64,000 bases of DNA from Pseudomonadota bacterium (lineage in GTDB: Bacteria > Pseudomonadota > Gammaproteobacteria > Thiotrichales > Thiotrichaceae): contig PDPH01000051.1 in the NCBI GenBank assembly GCA_002747435.1, positions 19,544 to 83,543 of the forward strand. Direction: 5' to 3'. Below, one piece after another: positions 17,848-26,279 of the stretch. How positions within the stretch are numbered: position 1 is the first letter of the stretch; every line of letters begins with the position of its first letter. A model generated the notes under the pieces. That model saw only the letters and a program-made list of their open reading frames with translations, had not been told where the DNA came from and did not search any database. A program made the translations under genes and the position numbers.

Positions 17848-17921
17848 GGACGATTAAACGACATGCTTTATCCACAATCCGCACCTCCTTCAATCCAACA
17901 CTGCCTAGTGGTAATAACAAC

Positions 17922-18713
17922 ATGAATGTACTCATAATAAATCTCGCCACGGCCACAGAAAGGCTAGAATTTCAACAAGAACAAATGGCACGGCTAAATT
18001 TGTCCTATCAAGTCATGCAAGCTGTCACAGTCGAGCAGATCAAGCCGCAAGCTTACCGTGATCTGGGGCACGGTTGGGAGCGCCCTTTGCGTAAAACCGA
18101 ACTGGCTTGCTTTCTCAGCCATCATAATGCTTGGCAAACTGTCAAAAAATGCCAAGCGCCTATGTTGATTATTGAAGACGATGCTGTCTTAGTGCGCCAA
18201 ACCCCATTAATTCTGGCAAGCTTGGAAATTCAAACCGAATGTGATCTAGTTAATTTGGAAGTACGCAGTCGCAAAAAAATCGTTGGCAAAGCCCTGCCTT
18301 TACTGCCACATTTCAAGCTATTACCGCTGTATCAAGATAGAACAGGCGCAGCGGCTTATGTACTTTGGCCGAGTGGGGCAGAAATACTGACTCAAAAAGC
18401 CCAAAATGAATGTCCTGCTCTAGCAGATAATTTTATTGCCAGCACCTACCCATTACGTCGTTATCAAATAGAACCGGCTGCCGCGATTCAATTAGATCAG
18501 TGTGAATATTATGGTATAAAGCCTGCTTTAATTACTCAATCGTTTATTGAAGCAGAAATAAAACCTTATCATGACAGTGAAGGTTTGTGGGAAGGTTTAA
18601 CTTACAAAGGACGGCAAATCAGATCAAAATTACAAAGCAGCTATCAGCATATTTCAACATTTTGGCGTAGTGAAGAAAGGCATATTGATCTTAACCCCAA
18701 AAACTTTCAATAA
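17922..18713 (+). CDS. Glycosyltransferase family 25
   Basis: 263 residues. The N-terminus MNVLIINLATATERLEFQQ, the motif LACFLSHHNAWQ and the acidic IIEDDAVL (about residues 83-90) are the GT25 signature seen in LOS galactosyltransferases such as LgtB/LpsA and Haemophilus Lex2B. AAYVLWPSGAEIL is the usual second conserved block. It would add a hexose to the lipooligosaccharide core on the cytoplasmic face. It lies 74 bases after the previous glycosyltransferase gene, in the same orientation. Confidence 0.9.
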   Translation: MNVLIINLATATERLEFQQEQMARLNLSYQVMQAVTVEQIKPQAYRDLGHGWERPLRKTELACFLSHHNAWQTVKKCQAPMLIIEDDAVLVRQTPLILASLEIQTECDLVNLEVRSRKKIVGKALPLLPHFKLLPLYQDRTGAAAYVLWPSGAEILTQKAQNECPALADNFIASTYPLRRYQIEPAAAIQLDQCEYYGIKPALITQSFIEAEIKPYHDSEGLWEGLTYKGRQIRSKLQSSYQHISTFWRSEERHIDLNPKNFQ

Positions 18714-18747
18714 CACCTTAGCAATAAATACAGCAGGAAAGCACTTA

Positions 18748-19437
18748 ATGACCAAGGATTATCAACAGGATGTGATCTGGTTACAAGGCGAACAGTCTTA
18801 TATAGTTTGTGCCTACTTCACAGCGAATTATATTGAAGAAATTAAAAGCCTGCATCAATCTCTGCAAGCATTACAAATTAATTACTTCTTACACCCTCAC
18901 CCTGACTTAGGTTACTGGGAAAAGAACACACGCGCCAAACCTGATTTTATACTCCAATGTTTGGAGCAATTTCCTGAGTATAATATTGCCTATACTGATG
19001 CAGACTCTGTATTTCGACAAAATCCTGTTTTGTTTGATTCTATTAATAAAGATATAGCTATTTTCAAAAGTCCTACTGACTCTGATTACTTTACACATAA
19101 TTACCTCACTAGCACGATTTACTTTAAAAACAATGCAAATAGCCGAGCTTTACTAAAACAATGGATTAATGAGCAGCATGCTGGTGCATTACAAGTTGAT
19201 CAAGATAGCTTTGATATAGCTATTAAAAAGATAGCTGACTTGAGTGTTTATCACCTGCCTTTTAGCTATGTTAAAGTCTTTGATCAAAGCCAAGATATAG
19301 AACCTGTCATTGAACACTTTCAAGCTAGTCGTAAGCAAGTCAAGCTAAAAAACCACTTGCGACGTAATCGTAATCGCTTATTGGGTTCATTACTGCTAAT
19401 TATACTCATTTGGGGCACTTACCACGTTATTGCTTAA
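18748..19437 (+). CDS. Putative nucleotide-sugar transferase with C-terminal membrane anchor
   Basis: 229 residues from the ATG at 18748 (AGGAAAG, 8-base gap); the frame from 18670 runs back over the GT25 gene. The segment EYNIAYTDADSVFRQNP (about residues 86-102) holds a DxD motif as in nucleotide-diphospho-sugar transferases with a GT-A-like fold. CAYFTANYIEEIKSLHQSL fits the Rossmann-like start. A basic stretch (KNHLRRNRNR) and one membrane helix close the protein, an arrangement that would tether it to the membrane. Family assignment is moderate, donor unknown. Confidence 0.7.
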   Translation: MTKDYQQDVIWLQGEQSYIVCAYFTANYIEEIKSLHQSLQALQINYFLHPHPDLGYWEKNTRAKPDFILQCLEQFPEYNIAYTDADSVFRQNPVLFDSINKDIAIFKSPTDSDYFTHNYLTSTIYFKNNANSRALLKQWINEQHAGALQVDQDSFDIAIKKIADLSVYHLPFSYVKVFDQSQDIEPVIEHFQASRKQVKLKNHLRRNRNRLLGSLLLIILIWGTYHVIA

Positions 19438-19478
19438 ATACTATTTATTTTATTTTAACCTGAATAAACACACAGATC

Positions 19479-20303
19479 ATGAGCGGCTCAATTCATTTTA
19501 CCCTGATTACACCGACTTTTAACCGACCCGAAGCTTTGGTCAACTGTTTGAAGTCTGTTTTCAAGCAAACTTACCCACACTGGGATATGATTGTTATCAA
19601 TGATGGATCCAGCCAAAGCTACGCGCTAGCCGCTGATTACCTTAATCATTCGCGTCTTACTTATTTAGAACAAGATAGCAATCACGGTGTCAATGCAGCT
19701 CGTAATCGAGCCTTAAATTGGGTAAAAAACCAAGCTAATCATTATGTCTGCTTCTTGGATGACGATGAAACCTTAAAGCTCGATGCGCTAGAAACAGCAT
19801 GCCGACTTATTATTGCAAAAAAAGTTCCTTGGTTAGTTTTACAATGTTATCTAAATAATGATCGGCTAACCCACATGGCTCATGCTGGCAAAATGGATTA
19901 CATCAATGATTATTTATATGGTAATAAACTAAAAAAAGATGCCACTCATTTTATTCAGGCTCCTTTAGCTTTGAGCTTTCGCTTCAATGACTGGGTTAAA
20001 AATGGTGAAGAGTGGACTTATTTTTCTGATCTCGCCAGCAAGTCGACACTTTGGGCTGAACCTGTTCCAGTTAAATACAACTTACACCAACCTACTGGGT
20101 TATTCTTAGGTAATATGTACAGCAAAAATTTATTAAAGCCGTTTATTATGAAGCTGTACCGCCCTTACAAGGCCGTTAGCTTGCGCCCCTTGAATTTAAA
20201 AGCTTGGCTTGCTCTACTACAGCAAGTCTTAAAACTACCTTTTCGCTTACCACAGATTGTAGTAAGAAGCTTGTTGCTGCGCTATAAAAGCTCAAGCGCA
20301 TGA
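19479..20303 (+). CDS. Glycosyltransferase family 2
   Basis: 274 residues. FTLITPTFNRPEALVNCLKS at the N-terminus, DMIVINDGSSQ and the DxD block YVCFLDDDETLK (about residues 89-100) define an inverting GT2 enzyme with GT-A fold. No membrane helix; it ends in a basic region that could associate with the membrane. The stop overlaps the next start in ATGA, so these two genes are translationally coupled. Member of the surface-glycan cluster. Confidence 0.9.
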   Translation: MSGSIHFTLITPTFNRPEALVNCLKSVFKQTYPHWDMIVINDGSSQSYALAADYLNHSRLTYLEQDSNHGVNAARNRALNWVKNQANHYVCFLDDDETLKLDALETACRLIIAKKVPWLVLQCYLNNDRLTHMAHAGKMDYINDYLYGNKLKKDATHFIQAPLALSFRFNDWVKNGEEWTYFSDLASKSTLWAEPVPVKYNLHQPTGLFLGNMYSKNLLKPFIMKLYRPYKAVSLRPLNLKAWLALLQQVLKLPFRLPQIVVRSLLLRYKSSSA

Positions 20304-21175
20304 AGCTTAAAACCTTGCTTTATAAATTCACACACTCACCAGCTACTTGGCATTATCTGGACTATGAGCCTGATATAAAACTTGACTGTGCCCAAGCAGC
20401 AGCACCTAGTATTATTTATCGCCAGCAGCAACGTATAGTAACTCGTCCGCTAGCTGAACTCAGCCAGCTCTTTACAGGACAAACTGTTTTTTTGATAGGC
20501 ACAGGCCCTTCCTTAAAAGAACAGGCTATAGAACGCTTGCAAGGACAAAAATTATTATTCCTCAACGGCGCACTTACACTCAGCCAATCAGCAGGCCTAC
20601 AAGCAACAGCCTTAATGATTGTTGATAAAGGTTTTATACAGCGCCATCCTCAATTTTTACCGCTGATTCCACTACAAACACCTTGCTTATTCACCTTAGG
20701 TGTCGTGCGTCAGTTATTAAACCAAGATATTCACTTTTTTGAGCATCGCCCCTTGTATCTATTAGAAAAAGCCAGTAAGCCTTATGACCAAGCTGCCAAA
20801 AAAATACATCAGCTTGATCCTAAGGTTTTTATAAGAAAAGAAAATAGCGTTTTTAGCACAGATATTAGCAAGGGTTTTGCAGAAGCTGGTACAGTTATGT
20901 ATGTTGCTGCTCAATTAATGTATTACTACCAAGTCGCCCACATGACTTTAGTGGGCTTTGATCTTGGTAATGCAGATCAACCGCGCTTTTATGAAACCAA
21001 AGCGAATCAAGACAAAAGCGGCCTGCAAAAAGCACTATACCAAAGAATCATACCTGCTTTTTCCTTGCTAGCCGAAATGTGCAAACAAAAAAACATTGAT
21101 ATTAGCAATGCCTCTCACCTTAGCCAAATGCCTTACAGTATTATTCCTTTTAATGATTGTTTAAAGCGCGCATAA
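20300..21175 (+). CDS. Putative glycan biosynthesis protein with Rossmann-like domain (DUF115-like)
   Basis: 291 residues. VFLIGTGPSLKEQAIERLQG (about residues 63-82) is a Gly-rich loop like that of the DUF115/MAF and related LPS-core proteins. VAHMTLVGFDLGN (about residues 213-225) is a second block commonly seen in such proteins. No membrane segments. It is the last gene of the glycosyltransferase run and overlaps the preceding GT2 gene by 4 bases. I take it as a sugar transferase or sugar-modifying protein for the same glycan; WaaZ-like Kdo transfer is an alternative. Family call is tentative. Confidence 0.6.
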   Translation: MKLKTLLYKFTHSPATWHYLDYEPDIKLDCAQAAAPSIIYRQQQRIVTRPLAELSQLFTGQTVFLIGTGPSLKEQAIERLQGQKLLFLNGALTLSQSAGLQATALMIVDKGFIQRHPQFLPLIPLQTPCLFTLGVVRQLLNQDIHFFEHRPLYLLEKASKPYDQAAKKIHQLDPKVFIRKENSVFSTDISKGFAEAGTVMYVAAQLMYYYQVAHMTLVGFDLGNADQPRFYETKANQDKSGLQKALYQRIIPAFSLLAEMCKQKNIDISNASHLSQMPYSIIPFNDCLKRA

Positions 21176-21210
21176 AGCTGTGCTGAATTGATCGCAAGTA
21201 GAAAACTCCC

Positions 21211-21498
21211 TTACTTCCCCGGGCACTGGAAGCATCCTTTATGTTTATGATGACGCCCCAAGGTTTCATCATCGTGGGCATGTGTTATAAGCAACGGTTT
21301 GTCAGCACATTCTGCCAAAGTAACACGATGAGTATGGGATTTACCGGAAGTATTCATGATCCAACCACCATCGTCAATCATGCCGGGGATTTCAGAGAGT
21401 GGACGGCCAGGCGCATTGCTGCAAGCACTGAGTGATAGCATAACAACCACAAACAAGTTCACCGCAAACCATTTGATTAAATAGACGGATTTCAACAT
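21211..21498 (-). CDS. Small lipoprotein, His-rich C-terminus
   Basis: 95 residues. Signal peptide with lipobox LSAC (Cys26), then a short domain ending in HAHDDETLGRHHKHKGCFQC. The cluster of His and two Cys residues could bind metal. No family recognised. It is convergent with the glycosyltransferase cluster and divergent from the chalcone-isomerase-like gene. Confidence 0.7.
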   Translation of the reverse strand: MLKSVYLIKWFAVNLFVVVMLSLSACSNAPGRPLSEIPGMIDDGGWIMNTSGKSHTHRVTLAECADKPLLITHAHDDETLGRHHKHKGCFQCPGK

Positions 21499-21698
21499 AA
21501 GAGATTCCTGTTTATAAAAAGCGAATGTCCGAATTAGCAGATTTTGCCCTAGATAAGTTCCAAAAGTAAGCCCTGTGCTTATTTAGTTTTGTCCAGCTCA
21601 CCAGACAAACCAGTAAAAAAATGAACAACACTAGTCAACAAGAGCAGAAGCATGTTATAGATACAGTCGCAACAACCTTAATCATTGGAGGAAAAAAC

Positions 21699-22268
21699 AT
21701 GCATTTATTAAGCTATCATAAGACGCTACTGACATTATTGGCGGTACTGTTGATATGGCCGCTGGCTGGTCAAGCTGCTGACGCTTTCCCTGCCAAACAA
21801 CACTTTGCGGGTAATGATTTGTTACTAAATGGCAAAGGCACTCGCACCAAACTTTTTTTTAATTTGTATAATGCTGGTCTGTACCTAAGCGCCAAGAATA
21901 ACGATGCCAACAGCATTTTGGCCGATAACCAACCACAGGCCTTACGCTTGCAAATTACTTCCGGGCAAATTACCAGTCAAAAAATGGAAGCCGCCGTGCG
22001 TGAAGGCTTCCAAAAATCAGCCGGTGCGAATCTAGCCAATCTACAAGCGCGTATTGAACAATTGATTGCTGTTTTTAAAGAATCGGTTCAACAAGGCGAT
22101 ATTTATGACTTTGTCTATCGCCCACAAACCTTAGTGATTATTAAAAATGGACGCCAAGCTGCTGCGATTCCGGGTGTTGATTTCAAGCAGGCTTTTCTGG
22201 GCATTTGGTTGGGTAACCATCCAACACAGAGCAGCTTAAAAGCAGCTTTACTGGGGCAAGGCCGTTAA
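21699..22268 (+). CDS. Secreted chalcone isomerase-like domain protein
   Basis: 189 residues from the ATG at 21699, which has a near-perfect GGAGGAAAAAAC leader; the frame from 21621 is not needed. Signal peptide ends AGQAADA. The mature domain ([23 protein letters not shown] ... [19 protein letters not shown]) is the bacterial chalcone-isomerase-like fold (Chalcone_3), which binds fatty acids or similar ligands rather than acting as an isomerase. Just downstream lies a broken trpF. Function in the envelope is unknown. Confidence 0.88.
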   Translation: MHLLSYHKTLLTLLAVLLIWPLAGQAADAFPAKQHFAGNDLLLNGKGTRTKLFFNLYNAGLYLSAKNNDANSILADNQPQALRLQITSGQITSQKMEAAVREGFQKSAGANLANLQARIEQLIAVFKESVQQGDIYDFVYRPQTLVIIKNGRQAAAIPGVDFKQAFLGIWLGNHPTQSSLKAALLGQGR

Positions 22269-22309
22269 TTCTTGACACACAACACGCTCTTTTTATTCGT
22301 ACTATTGTA

Positions 22310-22493
22310 ATGAGTAATCAGCCGCCACACACACCATCCGCTGTACGCTGCCGTGTCAAAATTTGCGGCATTACCTCTATCGAAGATGCGCTCATGGTGA
22401 GTGAGGCGGGTGTCGATGCCATTGGCTTGGTGTTTTACCCCAAAAGTCCACACAATGTCACCGTGAAACAAGCGGTGGCGATTAGTCAAATCA
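22310..22493 (+). pseudogene. trpF: trpF, N-terminal fragment
   Basis: The frame opens with a 15-residue lead and then [15 protein letters not shown] and [14 protein letters not shown], the unmistakable start of phosphoribosylanthranilate isomerase, including the catalytic-Cys KICG motif. Homology ends at AVAISQI (about 60 residues); the remaining 145 or so residues are missing. The frame runs into unrelated sequence that encodes the tail of a receiver domain in another frame. TrpF function cannot come from this copy. Confidence 0.85.
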
Positions 22494-22497
22494 TTAA

Positions 22498-22671
22498 GTA
22501 CGAATGGCAGGCCATGACCAGTTACCCATTATTGCTTTAACAGCACACGCGATTAACAGTGAGCGAGAGCGCTGCTTTGACATGGGTATGAATGACTTTT
22601 TTACCAAACCCTTCAAACTACAGGAGTTGGAAAAAGTCATTCTCAAGTGGATTAATCATTCCAAATCATAG
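22498..22671 (+). pseudogene. Response-regulator receiver domain, C-terminal fragment
   Basis: In the frame beginning at 22498 I read [20 protein letters not shown] and then GMNDFFTKPFKLQELEKVIL, ending at the TAG at 22669. This is the second half of a REC domain with the conserved Thr/Ala of ALTA and the Lys of TKPF; the Asp that would be phosphorylated is missing. A stop precedes it, so it has no start. It abuts the trpF fragment within a few bases and its end overlaps the convergent hemerythrin gene by 16 bases. It could be the tail of a lone regulator or a hybrid histidine kinase. Confidence 0.82.
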
Positions 22672-23624
22672 GGCAAACGTGTTGTCTCTATGGGTTTATC
22701 GAGAACTTCAGGTGTTTTCATTAACTCCAAATCACAGACTCCGGGATGTTGCTTAGGTACTTCGCCTTGAAAAATACTGACAGGAATGAGTACTAAGTGT
22801 TCCGTAGGTAAGTCCAGCACTTCTTTAAACCACTGCCGCCGCTCATTTTCTGGTTTTACGCATAATAAAGCTTCCGTATTATGAAAAACGACACTGCCTT
22901 GCTGAGACTGCTCCGCCATTGTTACTAACAGGCTTGATAAAGGAATATGTTCTGCTTGTTCACGGTAGTTTTCCATAACTTGCTGTTGATAATTAAAAAA
23001 GCTAAAACCCAAGTGCTGAGCCAATTCCTTTACCAGTTCAGGCTGATAATGAGCAAACAATACTAGGCTAACGCCTGACTGTTTGCGGTTTTGGATATAG
23101 GCTTGTACAGCATCCAGCCATGCTTGCCGATGTTGGTGGGTCGTGTTTTTTGTAACAGGCTGATAAGCCGCCACGTCAATAACAGGTTTGGGTTTAAGGG
23201 GAGCAAATTGTGCCACCGCCGCCATTTGTTCGCTTGTCAATAAATCTGGCAATGCAGGAAACAACTGCCCCTCCTCAACCAAGGTATGCTCCCGCAACAC
23301 TCGGGCAAAATCCGCAATATCTTTTGCAGCACTCACCTCACAGACATTCTCAGCCAAGGTGCGCAATAAGCCATGTTCTTTACCTAAACGCATACATAAG
23401 GGCAAAAACTCTCGATGTTCCTGCACCAAAGGCATCAAAATGGTTTGTTCTTCATGCTGTAAATGCTGCTCCATTTCAGCCGTATTATACGCCTGAATTA
23501 AGCGTACCCCCTCAGCCAAAGCGGCACTATCACCGACTGTCAACAACTGTTCCAGACGATCTGCAAAACGCAAGCAATCCGCATGCTCCTGTGAGAGTTG
23601 TTGCAAGAATAAGGGTTCAGACAT
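22656..23624 (-). CDS. Hemerythrin-like protein with unassigned C-terminal domain
   Basis: 322 residues from the ATG at 23624 (GGAAGGA site). Residues 1-140 form a hemerythrin four-helix bundle; candidate di-iron ligands are in SQEHADCL, EQHLQHEEQTILMPLVQEH, GKEHGLLR and REHTLVEEGQLFPAL. Such domains bind O2, NO or iron. Residues from about 165 onward (SGVSLVLFAHYQPELVKELA ... QGSVVFHNTEALLCV ... EHLVLIPVSIFQGEVP) alternate helices and strands like a P-loop NTPase without a Walker A. The order of elements recalls BrxF-type degenerate NTPases, but I cannot confirm it. The gene is monocistronic. Hemerythrin call firm, fusion partner unknown. Confidence 0.85.
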   Translation of the reverse strand: MSEPLFLQQLSQEHADCLRFADRLEQLLTVGDSAALAEGVRLIQAYNTAEMEQHLQHEEQTILMPLVQEHREFLPLCMRLGKEHGLLRTLAENVCEVSAAKDIADFARVLREHTLVEEGQLFPALPDLLTSEQMAAVAQFAPLKPKPVIDVAAYQPVTKNTTHQHRQAWLDAVQAYIQNRKQSGVSLVLFAHYQPELVKELAQHLGFSFFNYQQQVMENYREQAEHIPLSSLLVTMAEQSQQGSVVFHNTEALLCVKPENERRQWFKEVLDLPTEHLVLIPVSIFQGEVPKQHPGVCDLELMKTPEVLDKPIETTRLPYDLE

Positions 23625-23785
23625 GATATTTCCTTCCAATCACTAGCGAGTACCATACTCAAACAACAAGGATAAACCTCTGAGTCAGTGATGCAATGAT
23701 CTCAGTTGAGAAAACTTAAATAAAGCACAGCAAAACGGTAAACTGTGGACAGAAATATCAATCACTAAATACTGCATAACAGGTG

Positions 23786-25273
23786 TTAAAAATTGACTGT
23801 AACAATGCCGCGATCTGGAATTGCTTCCAGCAGGGCATAAGCTTGTCCAGCATGTTGCACCACTTGTGCAGTGCGCGGTATACCTGCTTGCTGCACATTC
23901 ACAGTACGGCCATTCCACCCGCTAGGTAAACGGACTTTGATCGTCATGGGGTGATCAAACCACAGGTCATTCATGTCATCTTTTAACTCAAAACGCAATT
24001 GATTGCTGGCAGTTTGGATATTTTCCAAACGTGCGGTGGCGAATTGCTGGCCGTATTGAGCAACCGCCATAAACTTGCCAACCCAAACATCATTTTTGCG
24101 CGTATTAAGGTGTGCCAGTATTTTGCGCACATCCTCTTTTTGCTGCTCGGTGTACAAGCCATGATAGTGAATGACGTACCATGTACGAAAATTTCGACTG
24201 TTGGAATCCAAAATGGAGTCAAAATAAGCCCAAGTTCTATTGGGATCAAAAAAGCCATTACCCGCGCTAATAGAAGGCACTTTTAGATAATCAATCTTAT
24301 CTACCGCACTTAGAGCACCATAAGCGTCACGTGCCGCTATATGTTGTCGGCTAGCTTCGAGGCGATTATTTTTAGTGCGATCGGTATTCAAACTGACACA
24401 GGGGGAACCAGTCTTATTGGTATTGAAACCGAAAGGGTAAGCCACCGTCAACATGCGCGCACCAGACAGATTTTGCTCAATCGTTGCTTTTGACTGCCGG
24501 TATTCACGGTAGGTATAAAACAGTGCGTCACATAAATGACTGTAGGTATGTGATTGCACGTCATGCCCCTTATCCAATACTTTCTGCCAGTGTCCCCAGT
24601 GATCAAACTCGCTCCAACCAATCTGATTCACAATCACGAACCATGTCCAATTCCAGCCATATTGATCCGCAACACTCAGCCAAAAGTCATGATCCTGCAC
24701 ATGATTATCGTCAATCGTTAAACTAAACGCCGCCAACTTATCTTGTGGCCACATCGTAATGCTCGGTGTTGCTGTACTGTCTGGCCATTGCCGATCGACA
24801 ACTTTAAAGCGTGAATGGTTTGTAGCCGGTAGATTTAATAATTGACCGGGGCGACTGACCGGCAATCCTGCTGGCGGCACAAAGCTGTAATCCCCAGGCG
24901 AGCGGCTTGTGACGGGTGCCAGCGTACGTGCCATACGGGATGTGATAGGTACAGCAGCCGGAGAGGGAGCAGCAGATTCCAATGCAGCAGGAGCAGTAGG
25001 AGCAGCATAAGTCACTTCGCCTGTAGTAGCTCGCTCTTGATAGGCTTGCCGCTGCTGCTGTAAATACCAGAGACTCTCTGCTTCAGTTTGAATCGCTTGT
25101 TCTTCCGCAAGTGTCAGAGGATCTTTGGTCTGTGATGCTGTACTGGTGCTGCCCTCAGTACTAGCATCAGCTTGCGACTCAGTTTGTGTTTGCTCTGATG
25201 ATTGCTCATTACAGGCTAATAATAGCCCCCCACACACTGCCAATAAGGCAATAAACTGAAAATATTTATTCAT
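23786..25273 (-). CDS. Lipoprotein polysaccharide deacetylase (NodB-type)
   Basis: 495 residues from the ATG at 25273 (AAGGA site; a TTG two codons earlier is less likely). Lipobox LLAC places it in the envelope, followed by about 110 residues of low-complexity Ser/Thr/Ala/Gln linker. The NodB domain shows AFSLTIDDNHVQDH (metal-binding Asp pair) and DVQSHTYSHLCDA (HSxxxH motif), with YPFGFN further on. It would remove N- or O-acetyl groups from a surface or cell-wall glycan using a divalent metal. The last 100 residues form a beta-rich domain with VRLPSGWNGRTVNV, perhaps carbohydrate-binding. No synthase gene adjoins, so the substrate is open. Confidence 0.88.
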   Translation of the reverse strand: MNKYFQFIALLAVCGGLLLACNEQSSEQTQTESQADASTEGSTSTASQTKDPLTLAEEQAIQTEAESLWYLQQQRQAYQERATTGEVTYAAPTAPAALESAAPSPAAVPITSRMARTLAPVTSRSPGDYSFVPPAGLPVSRPGQLLNLPATNHSRFKVVDRQWPDSTATPSITMWPQDKLAAFSLTIDDNHVQDHDFWLSVADQYGWNWTWFVIVNQIGWSEFDHWGHWQKVLDKGHDVQSHTYSHLCDALFYTYREYRQSKATIEQNLSGARMLTVAYPFGFNTNKTGSPCVSLNTDRTKNNRLEASRQHIAARDAYGALSAVDKIDYLKVPSISAGNGFFDPNRTWAYFDSILDSNSRNFRTWYVIHYHGLYTEQQKEDVRKILAHLNTRKNDVWVGKFMAVAQYGQQFATARLENIQTASNQLRFELKDDMNDLWFDHPMTIKVRLPSGWNGRTVNVQQAGIPRTAQVVQHAGQAYALLEAIPDRGIVTVNF

Positions 25274-25388
25274 ATACAAAATCCTTTTAATTCATTCGAG
25301 CTTATCGTTAACAGAACTGCGGCACATACGGTAGATAGCAGCCACTTATTGTAGCCTATGGAAAACGGTACGTGTTAACGGATGTAAA

Positions 25389-25856
25389 CTAACTGCTTGG
25401 AGCATCTTGATTTAGCGGCGAATAGGGCGCTAAGGGTAGCTGATTCAATTCATCAACCAACTGACCATGCCAAGGCCATACCATATCCAGCTCAGAACTG
25501 CCCCAGAATCCGTAAAACTCATTAAAGGTAGAGTTAAATAAAAAGCGCAGACTGCCGCTACCATAACGGTCTGTCCAATCCGCCATTAAAGTATACTGGC
25601 CGTCCCAACGCAGATTGGACAATTGGCCAATGATTTCGCCTTTTTGGTCATCAAGCCGATAAGTTCCTTCAATCATGCCATCCGGTTCTTGATAAAATGC
25701 AGTAATGGCTAACACCATCTGATCACGAACAAACACACTACCACTGTAAGAACCAATAATAGGTACAAAGCGATGTTGATTATTTAGCCCCTGCCACTCT
25801 ATTGCTACCGCAGGCAGCACTAAAAAAAGGAGTATTGGCCCGCTTAAACGTCGCAT
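25389..25856 (-). CDS. Secreted protein of unknown function
   Basis: 155 residues from the ATG at 25856; an ATG four codons upstream (25868) abuts GGAGG with no spacing, so the later start is favoured though its spacing is long (12 bases). Signal peptide MRRLSGPILLFLVLPAVA. The mature part is beta-rich with repeated aromatic-Gly motifs (SYSGSVFVRDQ, YGSGSLRFLFN, EFYGFWGSSELD) that suggest a small beta-barrel or lipocalin-like fold. No family recognised. It starts 5 bases after a carboxylesterase remnant. Confidence 0.7.
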   Translation of the reverse strand: MRRLSGPILLFLVLPAVAIEWQGLNNQHRFVPIIGSYSGSVFVRDQMVLAITAFYQEPDGMIEGTYRLDDQKGEIIGQLSNLRWDGQYTLMADWTDRYGSGSLRFLFNSTFNEFYGFWGSSELDMVWPWHGQLVDELNQLPLAPYSPLNQDAPSS

Positions 25857-25860
25857 GACT

Positions 25861-26028
25861 TTAACCATCCTCCATTAAGCAATGACACAAACAACGCGAA
25901 ATATCTCCCACTTCGACTACATTGATAGCATGCTCCATCGGATACGCCCCCAAGCCATGTAAGCAAACCACACTGGCATTAATAGGCTGACGGGTTTTCT
26001 TTTCCAAAGCAGGCAAATAATCTGACAT
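25861..26028 (-). pseudogene. Carboxylesterase/phospholipase remnant, internal in-frame deletion
   Basis: A 55-codon frame whose first half (MSDYLPALEKK...NASVVCLHGLGA) is the N-terminus of alpha/beta-hydrolase carboxylesterases, including the oxyanion-hole HGLGA. The second half (YPMEHAINVVEVGDISRCL) matches their C-terminus, with the catalytic-His block usually read as MGH.V...EI.DI..WL. The roughly 170 residues between, including the Ser nucleophile and Asp, are gone. The join keeps the frame, so a short inactive peptide may be made. The ribosome site is poor. This is one of several genes in the window reduced to its two ends. Confidence 0.75.
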
Positions 26029-26279
26029 AGGGCACACTCACTGTATTGAAATAATGAAGGGATTTAATTACTGAGTATAGGCGCTTTGTTATCCACATCA
26101 AGCAATGCCATAACCCACGAGGCTGTCAAGCCAAAATTACAAAAAGCCCAGCAGCTAAAATACGATGTATAGCCTTATTTTCACGACTAAACAAACACCT
26201 TATCCGTACTTTTCATCATAAAATTAAGGCTCAGTAAAAACATCCCAATAAAAAAATTAACGCCAATAGGTAATGACTC

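Noticed and set aside
24842..25063. 73-codon plus-strand frame rich in Ser and Arg
   Set aside because: Antisense to the low-complexity linker of the deacetylase gene; composition reflects the repeat-like codons there.
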